Below, in pieces: positions 1 to 5,946 of a DNA stretch of 37,374 bases. The notes under the pieces are model-generated. The model did not search any database, was not told the DNA's origin, and saw only the letters and a list, made by a program, of their open reading frames with translations. How positions within the stretch are numbered: the first letter of the stretch is position 1; each line of letters starts with the position of its first letter. The stretch is from Treponema sp. Lineage in GTDB: Bacteria; Spirochaetota; Spirochaetia; Treponematales; Treponemataceae. Made by a program: the position numbers and the translations under genes. The stretch covers positions 1 through 37,374 of the forward strand of contig JAEDFA010000011.1 in NCBI GenBank assembly GCA_016293005.1, given 5' to 3'.

Positions 1-278
1 CCCTTAAAATTCAAAAATAAAAACAGTATGTTCAGCTTCGCTTTTATTGAGAATTAAACTGTCCAAACACAATTTTGTTTTCATACTGAACAAATATACT
101 ATCATAAATCGGGATTTTGTGCTAGTAGGAGATGCAAATGTATTTTATGAAAATGACATTGATAAAAAAATGTCTATTCATCATTATTTATAGGACAAAG
201 TGCTCATTAAAATAAGGGTATTTTTTTAAGATTTTGCGTTAGCAAAATCCAATCCGTGTGACAATATAAAAATTTTTT
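1..278. other. Gene-free edge region
   Basis: No supported gene. One plus-strand frame stays open from about 8 to about 200 and ends in a stop, but it has no good start codon or ribosome site and I do not recognise the peptide, so it may be chance or the tail of a decayed gene. The only clear structure is the hairpin at 230-249. The stretch lies downstream of the minus-strand sensor kinase gene. Confidence 0.5.
230..249 (+). repeat. GCGTT hairpin, copy 1
   Basis: Perfect 8-bp inverted repeat: left arm GATTTTGC (230-237), loop GTTA, right arm GCAAAATC (242-249). It belongs to the family of short hairpins with a TGC-GTT-GCA core seen at 2745, 19635, 19753, 23139 and 34610. This copy is the exception in having a 4-nt loop and no plus-strand gene directly after it. 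No T-run follows it on either strand, so it does not look like a normal terminator of the sensor kinase gene. Confidence 0.6.
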
Positions 279-1628
279 CTAAATATTAAAAACTATAGAA
301 AAAGTGCTTCCTTTACCTTCTTCTGATGAAACATAAACTTGTGCGTTGTGGTATTTTGCGCCGTGTTTTACGATGCTAAGTCCAAGTCCAGTTCCGCCTG
401 AATCTTTTGAGCGGCTTTTATCAACTCTGTAAAATCGTTCAAAAATTCGTTCTGTTTCGCCTTTGGGAATTCCGATACCAGAATCTTTCACGGAAATTAA
501 AACTTCTTTCGGAACTTTTTTGCCGTTTGATTCAGCGTATTCTGTTTCAATTTGAACATCAACCGAACCGTCAGTTTTATTGTATTTTATTGCGTTATCA
601 ACGAGATTATAAATCATTTCGTAGATTACTGAATGAACGCCAAAAATTGTTCCAGAATCGCCTTCGAGGTTCAGTTTAATATTTTTCTGTTTTGCGGTGC
701 TTGAAAGAATATTGAAAATTTCTTCAGTGATTTTTTTTAAGCTGATTTCTTCTTTTTCCTGACAGATTGATTTTTCATCGAGTTTGCTCAGTTTAATTAT
801 ATCGTTTACGAGTGAAATCATCCTCTGGCTTTCGTTGTAAATTGTCGTTGCAAAATCTACAGTCGTTTTTTCGTCAGTTCCGCCGTTTTTAAGAATTTCT
901 GCAAATCCTGAAATGCTTGTAAGAGGGGTTTTTAATTCATGGCTGACATTTGCACTGAACTGCTGTCTGATTTCTTCCCGCTGCTTTTTTTCAAAATTTT
1001 CTTCGGCGATGCGTTTTGTGAAAGGTTTTAATTCGTCGTAAACTTCAGTTTGTTCAGGATTTTCAAGGTCAATTTTGTTGAACGGTTCGATTACTTTTTT
1101 TGAAATGAAACTCGCTGAAACTGCTGAGAAAAATATCGCAAGGATTAGTATTATGAGGACAGGCTGAATCATTCCTAAAACTAAAATTGCAACTGAGTGT
1201 TGGTTGCATGAAATTCTTAAAATATCTGAATTTTTTAAAACTTTGGCATAGTAGAGCGTTTTTTCTGTCATCGTTGAAGAATATCGAACCGTTGTGTCTG
1301 TGCCGTTTTGAAGAGCTTTTTGAAATTCTGTGCGGTTACTGTGATTTTCCATAAGTAAAGAATTTTTTGTACTGTCGAATAAAACAGTTCCGTCCTGACT
1401 TATGAGCGTAATTCTGTTTTTTGTTTTGATTTTTTCGAGTTTTTCAAATTCGTGGTTTTCAGCGTAATCTTCAAGAAGCAGGCTTTCGTTTTCAAGTTCA
1501 TTGAAAATCTGCTTTTCAAAATAATCGTACATATTTGAAACGAAAAGAATCGAGCAGATGAAATAAACGACAGTTCCAACAAAAAATATTCCAGAAAAAA
1601 TTCTGAATGTTAAAGATTTTATTTTCAT
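279..1628 (-). CDS. phoR: Sensor histidine kinase, PhoR-like
   Basis: Membrane sensor kinase of 449 aa, probably sensing phosphate supply through the Pst/PhoU complex. It has a first membrane segment near residues 8-30, an extracytoplasmic part of about 120 residues, and a second membrane segment near 145-175. The dimerisation/phosphoacceptor motif SHELKTPLTS follows (His near 230), then the ATPase N box (NLVDNAIKYN), G1 (DSGIGIP), F box (FERFYRVD) and G2 (GTGLGLS), all intact. The gene follows the response regulator. The start is uncertain: ATG at 1628 has a GGGA six bases upstream and sits just before the first membrane segment; ATG at 1640 or TTG at 1688 would add 4 or 20 residues. Kinase identity is secure. 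The PhoR name rests on the PhoB-like partner and on the Pst genes and Pho-type repeats in the window. Confidence 0.85.
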   Translation of the reverse strand: MKIKSLTFRIFSGIFFVGTVVYFICSILFVSNMYDYFEKQIFNELENESLLLEDYAENHEFEKLEKIKTKNRITLISQDGTVLFDSTKNSLLMENHSNRTEFQKALQNGTDTTVRYSSTMTEKTLYYAKVLKNSDILRISCNQHSVAILVLGMIQPVLIILILAIFFSAVSASFISKKVIEPFNKIDLENPEQTEVYDELKPFTKRIAEENFEKKQREEIRQQFSANVSHELKTPLTSISGFAEILKNGGTDEKTTVDFATTIYNESQRMISLVNDIIKLSKLDEKSICQEKEEISLKKITEEIFNILSSTAKQKNIKLNLEGDSGTIFGVHSVIYEMIYNLVDNAIKYNKTDGSVDVQIETEYAESNGKKVPKEVLISVKDSGIGIPKGETERIFERFYRVDKSRSKDSGGTGLGLSIVKHGAKYHNAQVYVSSEEGKGSTFSIVFNI

Positions 1629-1721
1629 ATTTTTTCCCATTGCATTTTCAAATTCATTTTTAAAAACTGAAGTTTTAGAAATTTCCAAAAGATTCAGTTA
1701 ATTCAAAGCGGGCAGGGGAAT

Positions 1722-2390
1722 TTAATTCACTTTATAACCGACACCGCGGACTGTTTCGATTAATGTTTCATCTCCGAGTTTTTGTCTTAAAGTTCGCACA
1801 TGAACATCGACAGTTCTTGATTCTATGTCGGCATCGATTTTCCAGATTGAATCGAGAAGCTGCTCGCGTGTGAGAACATTTCCACGATTTTCAATTAATC
1901 TGACTAACAAATCAAATTCTTTTATAGTAAGGAAAATTTGTTCAGAATCTTTAAAAACTGTGTGCTGATTTATGTCTACTTTTATGTTCTTTAATGCAAG
2001 AATTTTAGTTTCTTGTGATTTTGATTTTTCATAGCGACGAAGAACGGCTTTTATTCTTGAAATGAGCGACATCATTCCAAACGGTTTTGTGATGTAATCG
2101 TCAGCACCTGCATCAAGCCCTGTCACAACATCGAATTCGGTGTCTTTTGCGGTTAGCATTATTACAGGAATTCCTGAAGTTTCCGGGTCTTTACGCAGTT
2201 TTTTTAATATTGAAATTCCGTCTTCTTCCGGGAGCATTATATCAAGGAGAATTAATTCCGGCTTTTCTTCAGAAAGCTTTTTCCAGAATTTTGAAGGCAA
2301 ATCAAATCCTTCACACGAAAAATTCTGGCTTTTGAGAGAATAATCGATTAATTTTCTGATAGAATCATCGTCTTCCAATAAAAAAATCAT
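1722..2390 (-). CDS. phoB: Response regulator, PhoB/PhoP-like (OmpR family)
   Basis: DNA-binding response regulator of 222 aa. The receiver domain (1 to about 118) has the acidic pair EDDD near residues 6-9, the phosphoacceptor Asp50 in LLDIMLP, the switch Thr in MLTAKD, and Lys102 in TKPF. The winged-helix OmpR-type output domain follows (about 130-222) with EFDLLVRLIENRG, SRTVDVHVRTLRQKLG and the C-terminal hairpin VRGVGYKV. It is the first gene of a two-gene operon with the sensor kinase; 93 bases separate it from the preferred kinase start, fewer if the kinase starts upstream. There is no clear Shine-Dalgarno site, and a -10-like TATAAA ends 7 bases before the ATG, so the message may be leaderless. 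Two perfect TTTACA hexamers 11 bp apart lie upstream, suggesting autoregulation. Confidence 0.88.
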   Translation of the reverse strand: MIFLLEDDDSIRKLIDYSLKSQNFSCEGFDLPSKFWKKLSEEKPELILLDIMLPEEDGISILKKLRKDPETSGIPVIMLTAKDTEFDVVTGLDAGADDYITKPFGMMSLISRIKAVLRRYEKSKSQETKILALKNIKVDINQHTVFKDSEQIFLTIKEFDLLVRLIENRGNVLTREQLLDSIWKIDADIESRTVDVHVRTLRQKLGDETLIETVRGVGYKVN

Positions 2391-2397
2391 ACTTAAA

Positions 2398-2451
2398 TTT
2401 ATAGTTAGATTTAAACTTTTTTCAATAATTTGTTTGTAAAATTTCTGTAAA
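2398..2451 (-). promoter_or_regulatory. Pho-box-like repeats and -10 of the phoB promoter
   Basis: Read on the minus strand, TTTACA occurs at 2451-2446 and again at 2440-2435, exactly 11 bp apart. Two weaker hexamers continue the same period (ATTATT, AAGTTT). A -10-like TATAAA lies at 2403-2398, 9 bp after the last weak unit and 7 bp before the ATG. The layout resembles the PhoP box of Bacillus (TTNACA, 5-bp spacer, repeated) and matches the pstC, pstS and 34720 upstream regions. Function is inferred. Confidence 0.55.
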
Positions 2452-2624
2452 TTTTTTATTCGGCAGTTTGTGCATTTAATTTGGTTCGGTTTCTTCTATA
2501 GTATAAACATAAAATTGAATTAAAACTGAATATTATCACGGTGAAATGCAGGAGTTTGTAACTGTATTCTTTGTCGTTGGTTTAATTTTTTGTAAATTAA
2601 CTTCAATAAAATAATGGGGGTGTA

Positions 2625-2653
2625 TTGAGGATTTTTGTTGTTTATTGTATAAT
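2625..2653 (+). promoter_or_regulatory. Sigma-70-type promoter of the HTH gene
   Basis: TTGAGG at 2625-2630 and a perfect TATAAT at 2648-2653, separated by 17 bp. A start near 2660 would give a 5' leader of about 125 nt before the ATG at 2785, containing the hairpins listed separately. Confidence 0.65.
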
Positions 2654-2713
2654 GCTTTTGTAATTTTAAATGTAAGAACTGTTCAAAATAATGCAGTTTT
2701 GATTTTAAATTAT

Positions 2714-2744
2714 CTCTATAAACAGAAGTTTTTAGAGTTTTTTT
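2714..2744 (+). terminator. Leader terminator-like hairpin (possible attenuator)
   Basis: Arms 2714-2723 (CTCTATAAAC) and 2728-2737 (GTTTTTAGAG) pair over 10 positions with one T-T mismatch and an AGAA loop, followed at once by seven T residues (2738-2744). This is an intrinsic-terminator layout inside the leader of the gene starting at 2785, downstream of its promoter. It would stop transcription early unless overcome. A related hairpin (CTCTAAAA/TTTTAGAG, 21335-21356) precedes the LpoB-like gene but lacks the T-run. Confidence 0.5.
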
Positions 2745-2763
2745 AAGTTTGCGTTGCAGACTT
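2745..2763 (+). repeat. GCGTT hairpin, copy 2
   Basis: Arms AAGTTTGC (2745-2752) and GCAGACTT (2756-2763) pair over all 8 positions, with one G-U if RNA, around a GTT loop. It directly follows the T-run of the leader terminator and lies 21 nt before the ATG of the HTH gene. Confidence 0.65.
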
Positions 2764-2784
2764 TCTTATTAAGCAGGAGAAAAT

Positions 2785-2952
2785 ATGCGTCATAAATTTG
2801 ATTTAGATTTTAAGTTGAAAGTTGTCAGTGAATATAAAAAAGGCGAAAATGGTTATAAAAAACTTGCCAAGCAGTATAATTTAAAACGCGATACAGTCCG
2901 AACATGGATTTTAAATCCAAAACTTAATCCGTCCCTTCAAAAAGAAGATTAA
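2785..2952 (+). CDS. Small stand-alone HTH protein, transposase OrfA-like
   Basis: A 55-aa protein beginning MRHKFDLDFKLKVVSEYKKG. It matches the N-terminal helix-turn-helix of IS3-type transposase OrfA proteins: FK-KVV-EY, then GYKKLAKQYNLKRDTVRTWI as helix-turn-helix. It ends soon after the HTH (a stop follows LQKED) with no leucine zipper and no OrfB downstream. A ribosome site (CAGGAG) lies 6-7 nt before the ATG. It has its own promoter and a structured leader, so it may be a domesticated regulator rather than a random IS fragment. No terminal inverted repeats were found around it. The call rests on one motif in a short protein. Confidence 0.65.
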   Translation: MRHKFDLDFKLKVVSEYKKGENGYKKLAKQYNLKRDTVRTWILNPKLNPSLQKED

Positions 2953-3158
2953 TCAAAACTCAAAATTAATTTCCCTTGAATGATTTTTGAATTCAAGGGA
3001 AAAATTAAACAATTTTCCAAAATATCAAATTTTTACTTGAAATTGATTTTTACTTTTTTAGCGATTTTAAAACTTCTATCTGTTCGTTTTTATAATTCTT
3101 GTATTCGGTTTGTATATACATATCTTAGAAAATTCATTTTTGATTTAAAATCTTGAGG

Positions 3159-3812
3159 TTACCAGTTGAATGAAATTCCTGCAAAAATTGTATTCGTTAC
3201 GACTGCAAGTGAATCGACTGGGAAAGATTTATTTGTTCCGTCTGAAAATGTAGAAAAATTATTTTCAAAATTTGTGGTGAGTTTGTAGCCGACAATTGGG
3301 CTTATTTTTTTATCTAGCGTGAATTTTGCCTGTGCTTCGAGAGCAAATCCGAGTGGCGCGCAGTAAGTATAAACAGTTTTATCGCTTTCTGTGCGGCTTA
3401 TGAGGTTTAAAAAACTTAGATTAAAAGCGGCTGCAATGTTAAATCGAACGACATTTTTTACTGAAAGAGCGATTGCAGGACCTGTGATTGCGTTTATGTG
3501 GCAAGAAATTCCAAGGGAATCTTTCGGAATTGAAATTGAATTTGTTTTGAAAAGTGTTGTGCCACCGATTCCTGCGTTGATTCCGGCAATAAAACCTGCG
3601 TCGAGTACGCTGTTAATTTTAAATAAGTGCCAGGATTCTACGCTTAAATCGAATAAAAGCGAATCTGCATTAACAGCGATTTCTTTTTTTATCTGATAAT
3701 CGTCAGTACTAAGTCCGCCTAGAATCTGAATATCGCCAGAATACTTTTTTTCTGCAAAAACTGTTCCTGTTAAAAGAACTGCTGTCAGTAAAATTGAAAT
3801 GATTTTTTTCAT
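3159..3812 (-). CDS. Exported protein, probable outer-membrane beta-barrel
   Basis: A 217-aa protein with a clear signal peptide (MKKIISILLTAVLLTGTVFA, cleavage near residue 20). The rest alternates polar and hydrophobic residues with frequent Gly and aromatics, ends in FAGISFNW with a terminal aromatic, and has no other membrane helix, as expected of a small outer-membrane barrel. GGACGAAAAT before the ATG is a usable ribosome site. A perfect 16-bp palindrome (3836-3851) lies in its upstream region and could be an operator. I do not recognise the family; small treponemal outer-membrane proteins look like this. It stands alone on the minus strand. Confidence 0.6.
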   Translation of the reverse strand: MKKIISILLTAVLLTGTVFAEKKYSGDIQILGGLSTDDYQIKKEIAVNADSLLFDLSVESWHLFKINSVLDAGFIAGINAGIGGTTLFKTNSISIPKDSLGISCHINAITGPAIALSVKNVVRFNIAAAFNLSFLNLISRTESDKTVYTYCAPLGFALEAQAKFTLDKKISPIVGYKLTTNFENNFSTFSDGTNKSFPVDSLAVVTNTIFAGISFNW

Positions 3813-3929
3813 ATTTTCGTCCTTTAAAAAGTCAGAGAATTTTAAAATTCTTTTCTAGTAATTTAATATATTGCAGAAGTAAAAACAACAGCGCAATTTT
3901 AGATGGGCTATTATCTCGCTTATTGTTAA

Positions 3930-3968
3930 TTTGTTGCGAAACTTCGCTTATGCTTGTTTCGCAACAAA
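3930..3968. repeat. 13-bp perfect inverted repeat
   Basis: TTTGTTGCGAAAC (3930-3942) and GTTTCGCAACAAA (3956-3968) are exact reverse complements around a 13-nt centre. No gene ends directly before it, so it is not an obvious terminator. It could be an operator, a recombination-related structure, or the stem of a small transcript at the left edge of the toxin-antitoxin segment. Confidence 0.6.
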
Positions 3969-4033
3969 AAGATGAAATAATAAATACTATCTATACCAGC
4001 AAAGACTAATAAAATATTATTCTGATGTTTTAT

Positions 4034-4076
4034 AAAAGCAACTTTCAGTAATTTGAACTTATTGAAAGTTGTTTTT
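4034..4076. terminator. Bidirectional terminator-like hairpin upstream of brnT
   Basis: Arms 4034-4051 and 4059-4076 pair over 18 positions including two G-U pairs, with a 7-nt loop (TTTGAAC). The outer end is four A residues on the left and a run of T on the right, so it works as an intrinsic terminator read either way. It sits 18 bp before the brnT -35 box and may insulate the toxin-antitoxin unit from read-through. Confidence 0.6.
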
Positions 4077-4094
4077 GTGTAAAAATAAAAAAAC

Positions 4095-4125
4095 TTGACA
4101 AAAGATACAAAAAAGAAATACAATT
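4095..4125 (+). promoter_or_regulatory. brnT promoter
   Basis: Perfect -35 TTGACA (4095-4100) and TACAAT (4120-4125), spaced 19 bp, slightly long. The -10 ends 5 bp before the brnT ATG, so the transcript would begin at or next to the start codon. This argues against translation from the upstream in-frame TTG at 4095, which overlaps the -35 box. Confidence 0.55.
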
Positions 4126-4130
4126 TAGAT

Positions 4131-4433
4131 ATGAAAGAATTCGAATGGGACGATAAAAAAGCTGCTTCTAATATAAAAAAACATGATGACTTAACTTTTG
4201 AAACAGCGGAAGAAGTTTTTAAAGATCCATTTGCAATTGAAAAATACGATGAAATCAATTCAACTGTGGAAGAAGACAGATTTATCGTACTTGGACGAAT
4301 AAAAAATCAGCTTATCGTTGTAACGGTTTATACACCTAAAAATGGTAAAAGAAGAATTATTTCAGCACGCTATGCAACATCAAATGAAAGGAGGCTTTAT
4401 TATGGACAATTTACAGGAAGTTATGGAAATTAA
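4131..4433 (+). CDS. brnT: BrnT-family toxin (RelE-like RNase)
   Basis: A 100-aa protein with the BrnT pattern: an N-terminal FEWDDKKAASNIKKHD segment, then LTFETAEEVFKDP, the strand pair DRFIVLGRIKNQLIVVTVYTP, and the conserved end RRIISARYATSNERRLYY. BrnT toxins are small RelE-fold ribonucleases neutralised by BrnA. The start is placed at ATG 4131 because family members begin at this point and the upstream TTG lies in the -35 box. Its end overlaps the antitoxin start by 32 nt, in the usual toxin-first order. Family assignment is strong; activity is inferred. Confidence 0.9.
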   Translation: MKEFEWDDKKAASNIKKHDDLTFETAEEVFKDPFAIEKYDEINSTVEEDRFIVLGRIKNQLIVVTVYTPKNGKRRIISARYATSNERRLYYGQFTGSYGN

Positions 4434-4662
4434 TGAGACAAATGCAATTCCAGACAATGAAATTGATTTGTCAGAAATTCCAGAAATAAACAGTCTCGAA
4501 GGTTTTAAACCTATTCATCCAGAATATTATAAACCTGTTCGGGAACAAGTTTCAATACGTTTTAATAAAGTCCTGGTTGAACATTTCAAAACATTTGGGA
4601 AAGGCTGGCAGACAAAGGTCAACAATTTTTTAATGCAAGAATATATTAATGGTCGAATATAA
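4402..4662 (+). CDS. brnA: BrnA-family antitoxin
   Basis: An 86-aa antitoxin with an acidic N-terminal half (EIDLSEIPEINSLEGFKPI) and a C-terminal ribbon-helix-helix domain (VSIRFNKVLVEHFKTFGKGWQTKVNNFLMQEYI) typical of BrnA. The start at 4402 is fixed by a near-perfect ribosome site AAAGGAGG (4387-4394) 7 nt upstream; an in-frame start at 4342 would lie inside brnT without such a site. BrnA usually binds BrnT and represses the shared promoter, so the hairpins and palindromes upstream of brnT are candidate operators. Confidence 0.9.
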   Translation: MDNLQEVMEINETNAIPDNEIDLSEIPEINSLEGFKPIHPEYYKPVREQVSIRFNKVLVEHFKTFGKGWQTKVNNFLMQEYINGRI

Positions 4663-4667
4663 ATAAT

Positions 4668-4737
4668 CGCCTAACCTGTACTTCAAAGCGGACTCCTGCC
4701 GAGAGATAAAATATCCGTCAGATTGCAACCTTGAATT
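4668..4737 (+). other. Integron attC-like half-site after brnA
   Basis: GCCTAAC at 4669-4675 matches the attC R'' consensus RYYYAAC. It is followed after a short spacer by CAAAGCGGAC (4684-4693), which resembles the adjoining L'' box, in the orientation expected downstream of a cassette gene. The complementary L'/R' half (AGTCCGCTT...GTTRRRY) is not clearly present: ATCCGTC near 4712-4718 could be a decayed L', and no GTTAGGC was found. I read this as a damaged or partial attC site. Established knowledge: toxin-antitoxin cassettes are common in chromosomal integrons, and Treponema denticola carries one. Confidence 0.45.
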
Positions 4738-4916
4738 TTTTTATCGTAATTTTTTGCTACTGGAACTTATTTTTAACATGAAATATTTTATAATGCGGAA
4801 GCCTTGAAAATGATACACAAAAATATTGTGTTATCAAGTAACTTTTGATAGAATAGGGGCATTATATTTTATGCGGATTTATAAAAGTACATATTCAGAG
4901 AAATTCAGAGGTAAGT

Positions 4917-5675
4917 ATGAAAAAGATTGTTTTTTTGATTTTAGGAGTGATGATGTTTTTCAGTTGTAAGGGAAAGAGTTCTCAAGATGTTCAGGGTTCG
5001 TGGATTACATCCAAAGTTGTTGTAGACGGAAGTCAAATTCAGATTTTTAATTCAACTTTAGAAATTTCACAAACAGAAAAAAATATTTACAAGGTTTCTG
5101 GAAACGCTGGAATCAACAGATTTTCTGGAGAAATGCAGATTGAAAAAGGAAAAATTACTTCAGAAAAAGAAAGATTTTTGAAAACTTTGATGGCAGGCGA
5201 AGAACATCTTCAGGAATTTGAAAATCTTTTCCTTTCGTTAATTACAGATGCACAAAAAATTGAAGTGAAAGACGGAATTTTAATTTTTAAAAATCCAGCA
5301 TCAAAATCAGAAATTCATTTTATGCCTGACATCACTGGAAGCTGGAAAATTTCTTCGCTTTTTAAAGGTTCTGTTGCACAGGAGATTGTCGTTTCTGACC
5401 TTGAAATTAAATTCACAGAACAGCCTTGTGTTTTTTCTTTTTCAGGAACTTCGGGCGTTAACAGATTTTTCGGAAATGTTTCTTTTAAAGATGGAAAAAT
5501 TTATTCGCCGGAAAACGGTTTTGCAACAACAAGAATGCTCGGCAGTCCAGAAGCAATGGCGTTTGAAGAATTGTTTATCGATATTCTTTCAAATGCCGAT
5601 AAATTTTCGTTAAAAGATAATCTTCTTTCATTTGAAAAATCAATCGACAAATCTGTTTTAACTTTTTCAAAATAA
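4917..5675 (+). CDS. Lipoprotein with two META (HslJ-like) domains
   Basis: A 252-aa protein with a lipoprotein signal (MKKIVFLILGVMMFFSC; Cys17 as lipidation site). Two homologous halves follow. Each opens with G-SW-I or GSWKISS, continues with a strand ending in VSG-AGINRFSG or FSGTSGVNRFFG, then KTLMAG or TTRMLGS, EFENLFLSL or AFEELFIDIL, and ends with a strand. This is the META/HslJ fold, seen in heat-shock-associated and surface proteins. The canonical GCN of the loop is GIN or GVN here. Tandem META domains fit an envelope role; the ligand is unknown. GAGG lies 5 nt before the ATG. The 254 bp upstream hold the attC-like site and a weak hairpin near 4802-4840. Confidence 0.7.
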   Translation: MKKIVFLILGVMMFFSCKGKSSQDVQGSWITSKVVVDGSQIQIFNSTLEISQTEKNIYKVSGNAGINRFSGEMQIEKGKITSEKERFLKTLMAGEEHLQEFENLFLSLITDAQKIEVKDGILIFKNPASKSEIHFMPDITGSWKISSLFKGSVAQEIVVSDLEIKFTEQPCVFSFSGTSGVNRFFGNVSFKDGKIYSPENGFATTRMLGSPEAMAFEELFIDILSNADKFSLKDNLLSFEKSIDKSVLTFSK

Positions 5676-5697
5676 AGGGCACATTCACAATTGAAAT

Positions 5698-5786
5698 CTG
5701 TCTAAAAAGTTTAAATCCTGCTGTTATTTCTAGATTTATTTTAGAATACATTTGATTATTCAAGGATGACGATACTTTTTAGACAG
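5698..5786. repeat. MITE-like element with 13-bp terminal inverted repeats
   Basis: CTGTCTAAAAAGT (5698-5710) and ACTTTTTAGACAG (5774-5786) are perfect reverse complements 63 bp apart. Inside, ATCCTG and CAAGGAT continue the pairing after a small internal loop, so the 89 bp could form one long hairpin. No open frame lies within and no convincing target-site duplication flanks it. It lies between the META lipoprotein and the Pho-box-like repeats of pstC, and could be a decayed miniature element or dispersed repeat, or act as a terminator-like structure. Confidence 0.55.
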
Positions 5787-5833
5787 TTTCTCATTTCATT
5801 TTTATTCTTGTCATCTTTATTCCGCCGCCGAAT

Positions 5834-5887
5834 TTAACTTATATTTAACATTTTCTTACAGAATGCTTTACATATTTTTATTAATTT
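5834..5887 (+). promoter_or_regulatory. Pho-box-like repeats upstream of pstC
   Basis: Four TTNACA-like hexamers: TTAACT (5834), TTAACA (5845), CTTACA (5855) and TTTACA (5867), with spacings of 11, 10 and 12 bp. A -10-like TAATTT (5882-5887) follows the last unit after 9 bp, the same distance as at pstS. This resembles the tandem PhoP box of Bacillus. It suggests that the PhoB-like regulator controls pstCAB-phoU, leaving a leader of about 55 nt before the ATG at 5947. Confidence 0.55.
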
Positions 5888-5946
5888 GTATATGTAAAGT
5901 CGGAAAGTTGAGGGAGGCTTTAAATTTTCGGCTGACGGGAAAAAAC

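Larger units (their letters stand above)
2391..2784. other. Intergenic region between phoB and the HTH gene
   Basis: A 394-bp divergent intergenic region. It holds the Pho-box-like repeats and -10 of phoB (2398-2451), a plus-strand promoter (2625-2653), and a leader of about 125 nt with three consecutive hairpins. The first is short (AACTG/CAGTT, starting near 2675); the others are 2714-2737 and 2745-2763. No coding sequence is evident between 2460 and 2620. Confidence 0.5.
3813..4130. other. Gene-free region upstream of brnT
   Basis: This 318-bp stretch holds the palindrome at 3836-3851, a 13-bp inverted repeat (3930-3968), an 18-bp terminator-like hairpin (4034-4076) and the brnT promoter (4095-4125). 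A minus-strand open frame across 3926-4258 is low complexity (rich in Phe, Lys and Ser) and opposes brnT; I regard it as a shadow. Confidence 0.5.

Noticed and set aside
8..200. Open frame on the plus strand at the left edge, ending in a stop near 200
   Set aside because: No plausible start codon or ribosome site, about 60 codons in A/T-rich DNA, and no recognisable motif.
3930..3968. The 13-bp inverted repeat as a complete attC site
   Set aside because: attC should begin RYYYAAC and end GTTRRRY; this repeat begins with GTT and ends with AAC on both strands.
3926..4258. Minus-strand open frame of 110 codons opposite brnT
   Set aside because: Low complexity, antisense to a well-supported gene, crosses the terminator and brnT promoter, and has no family features.
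5863..5946. N-terminal extension of PstC from an upstream in-frame ATG
   Set aside because: It would overlap the Pho-type array and -10-like box and add residues not found in PstC proteins; ATG 5947 gives the usual length.
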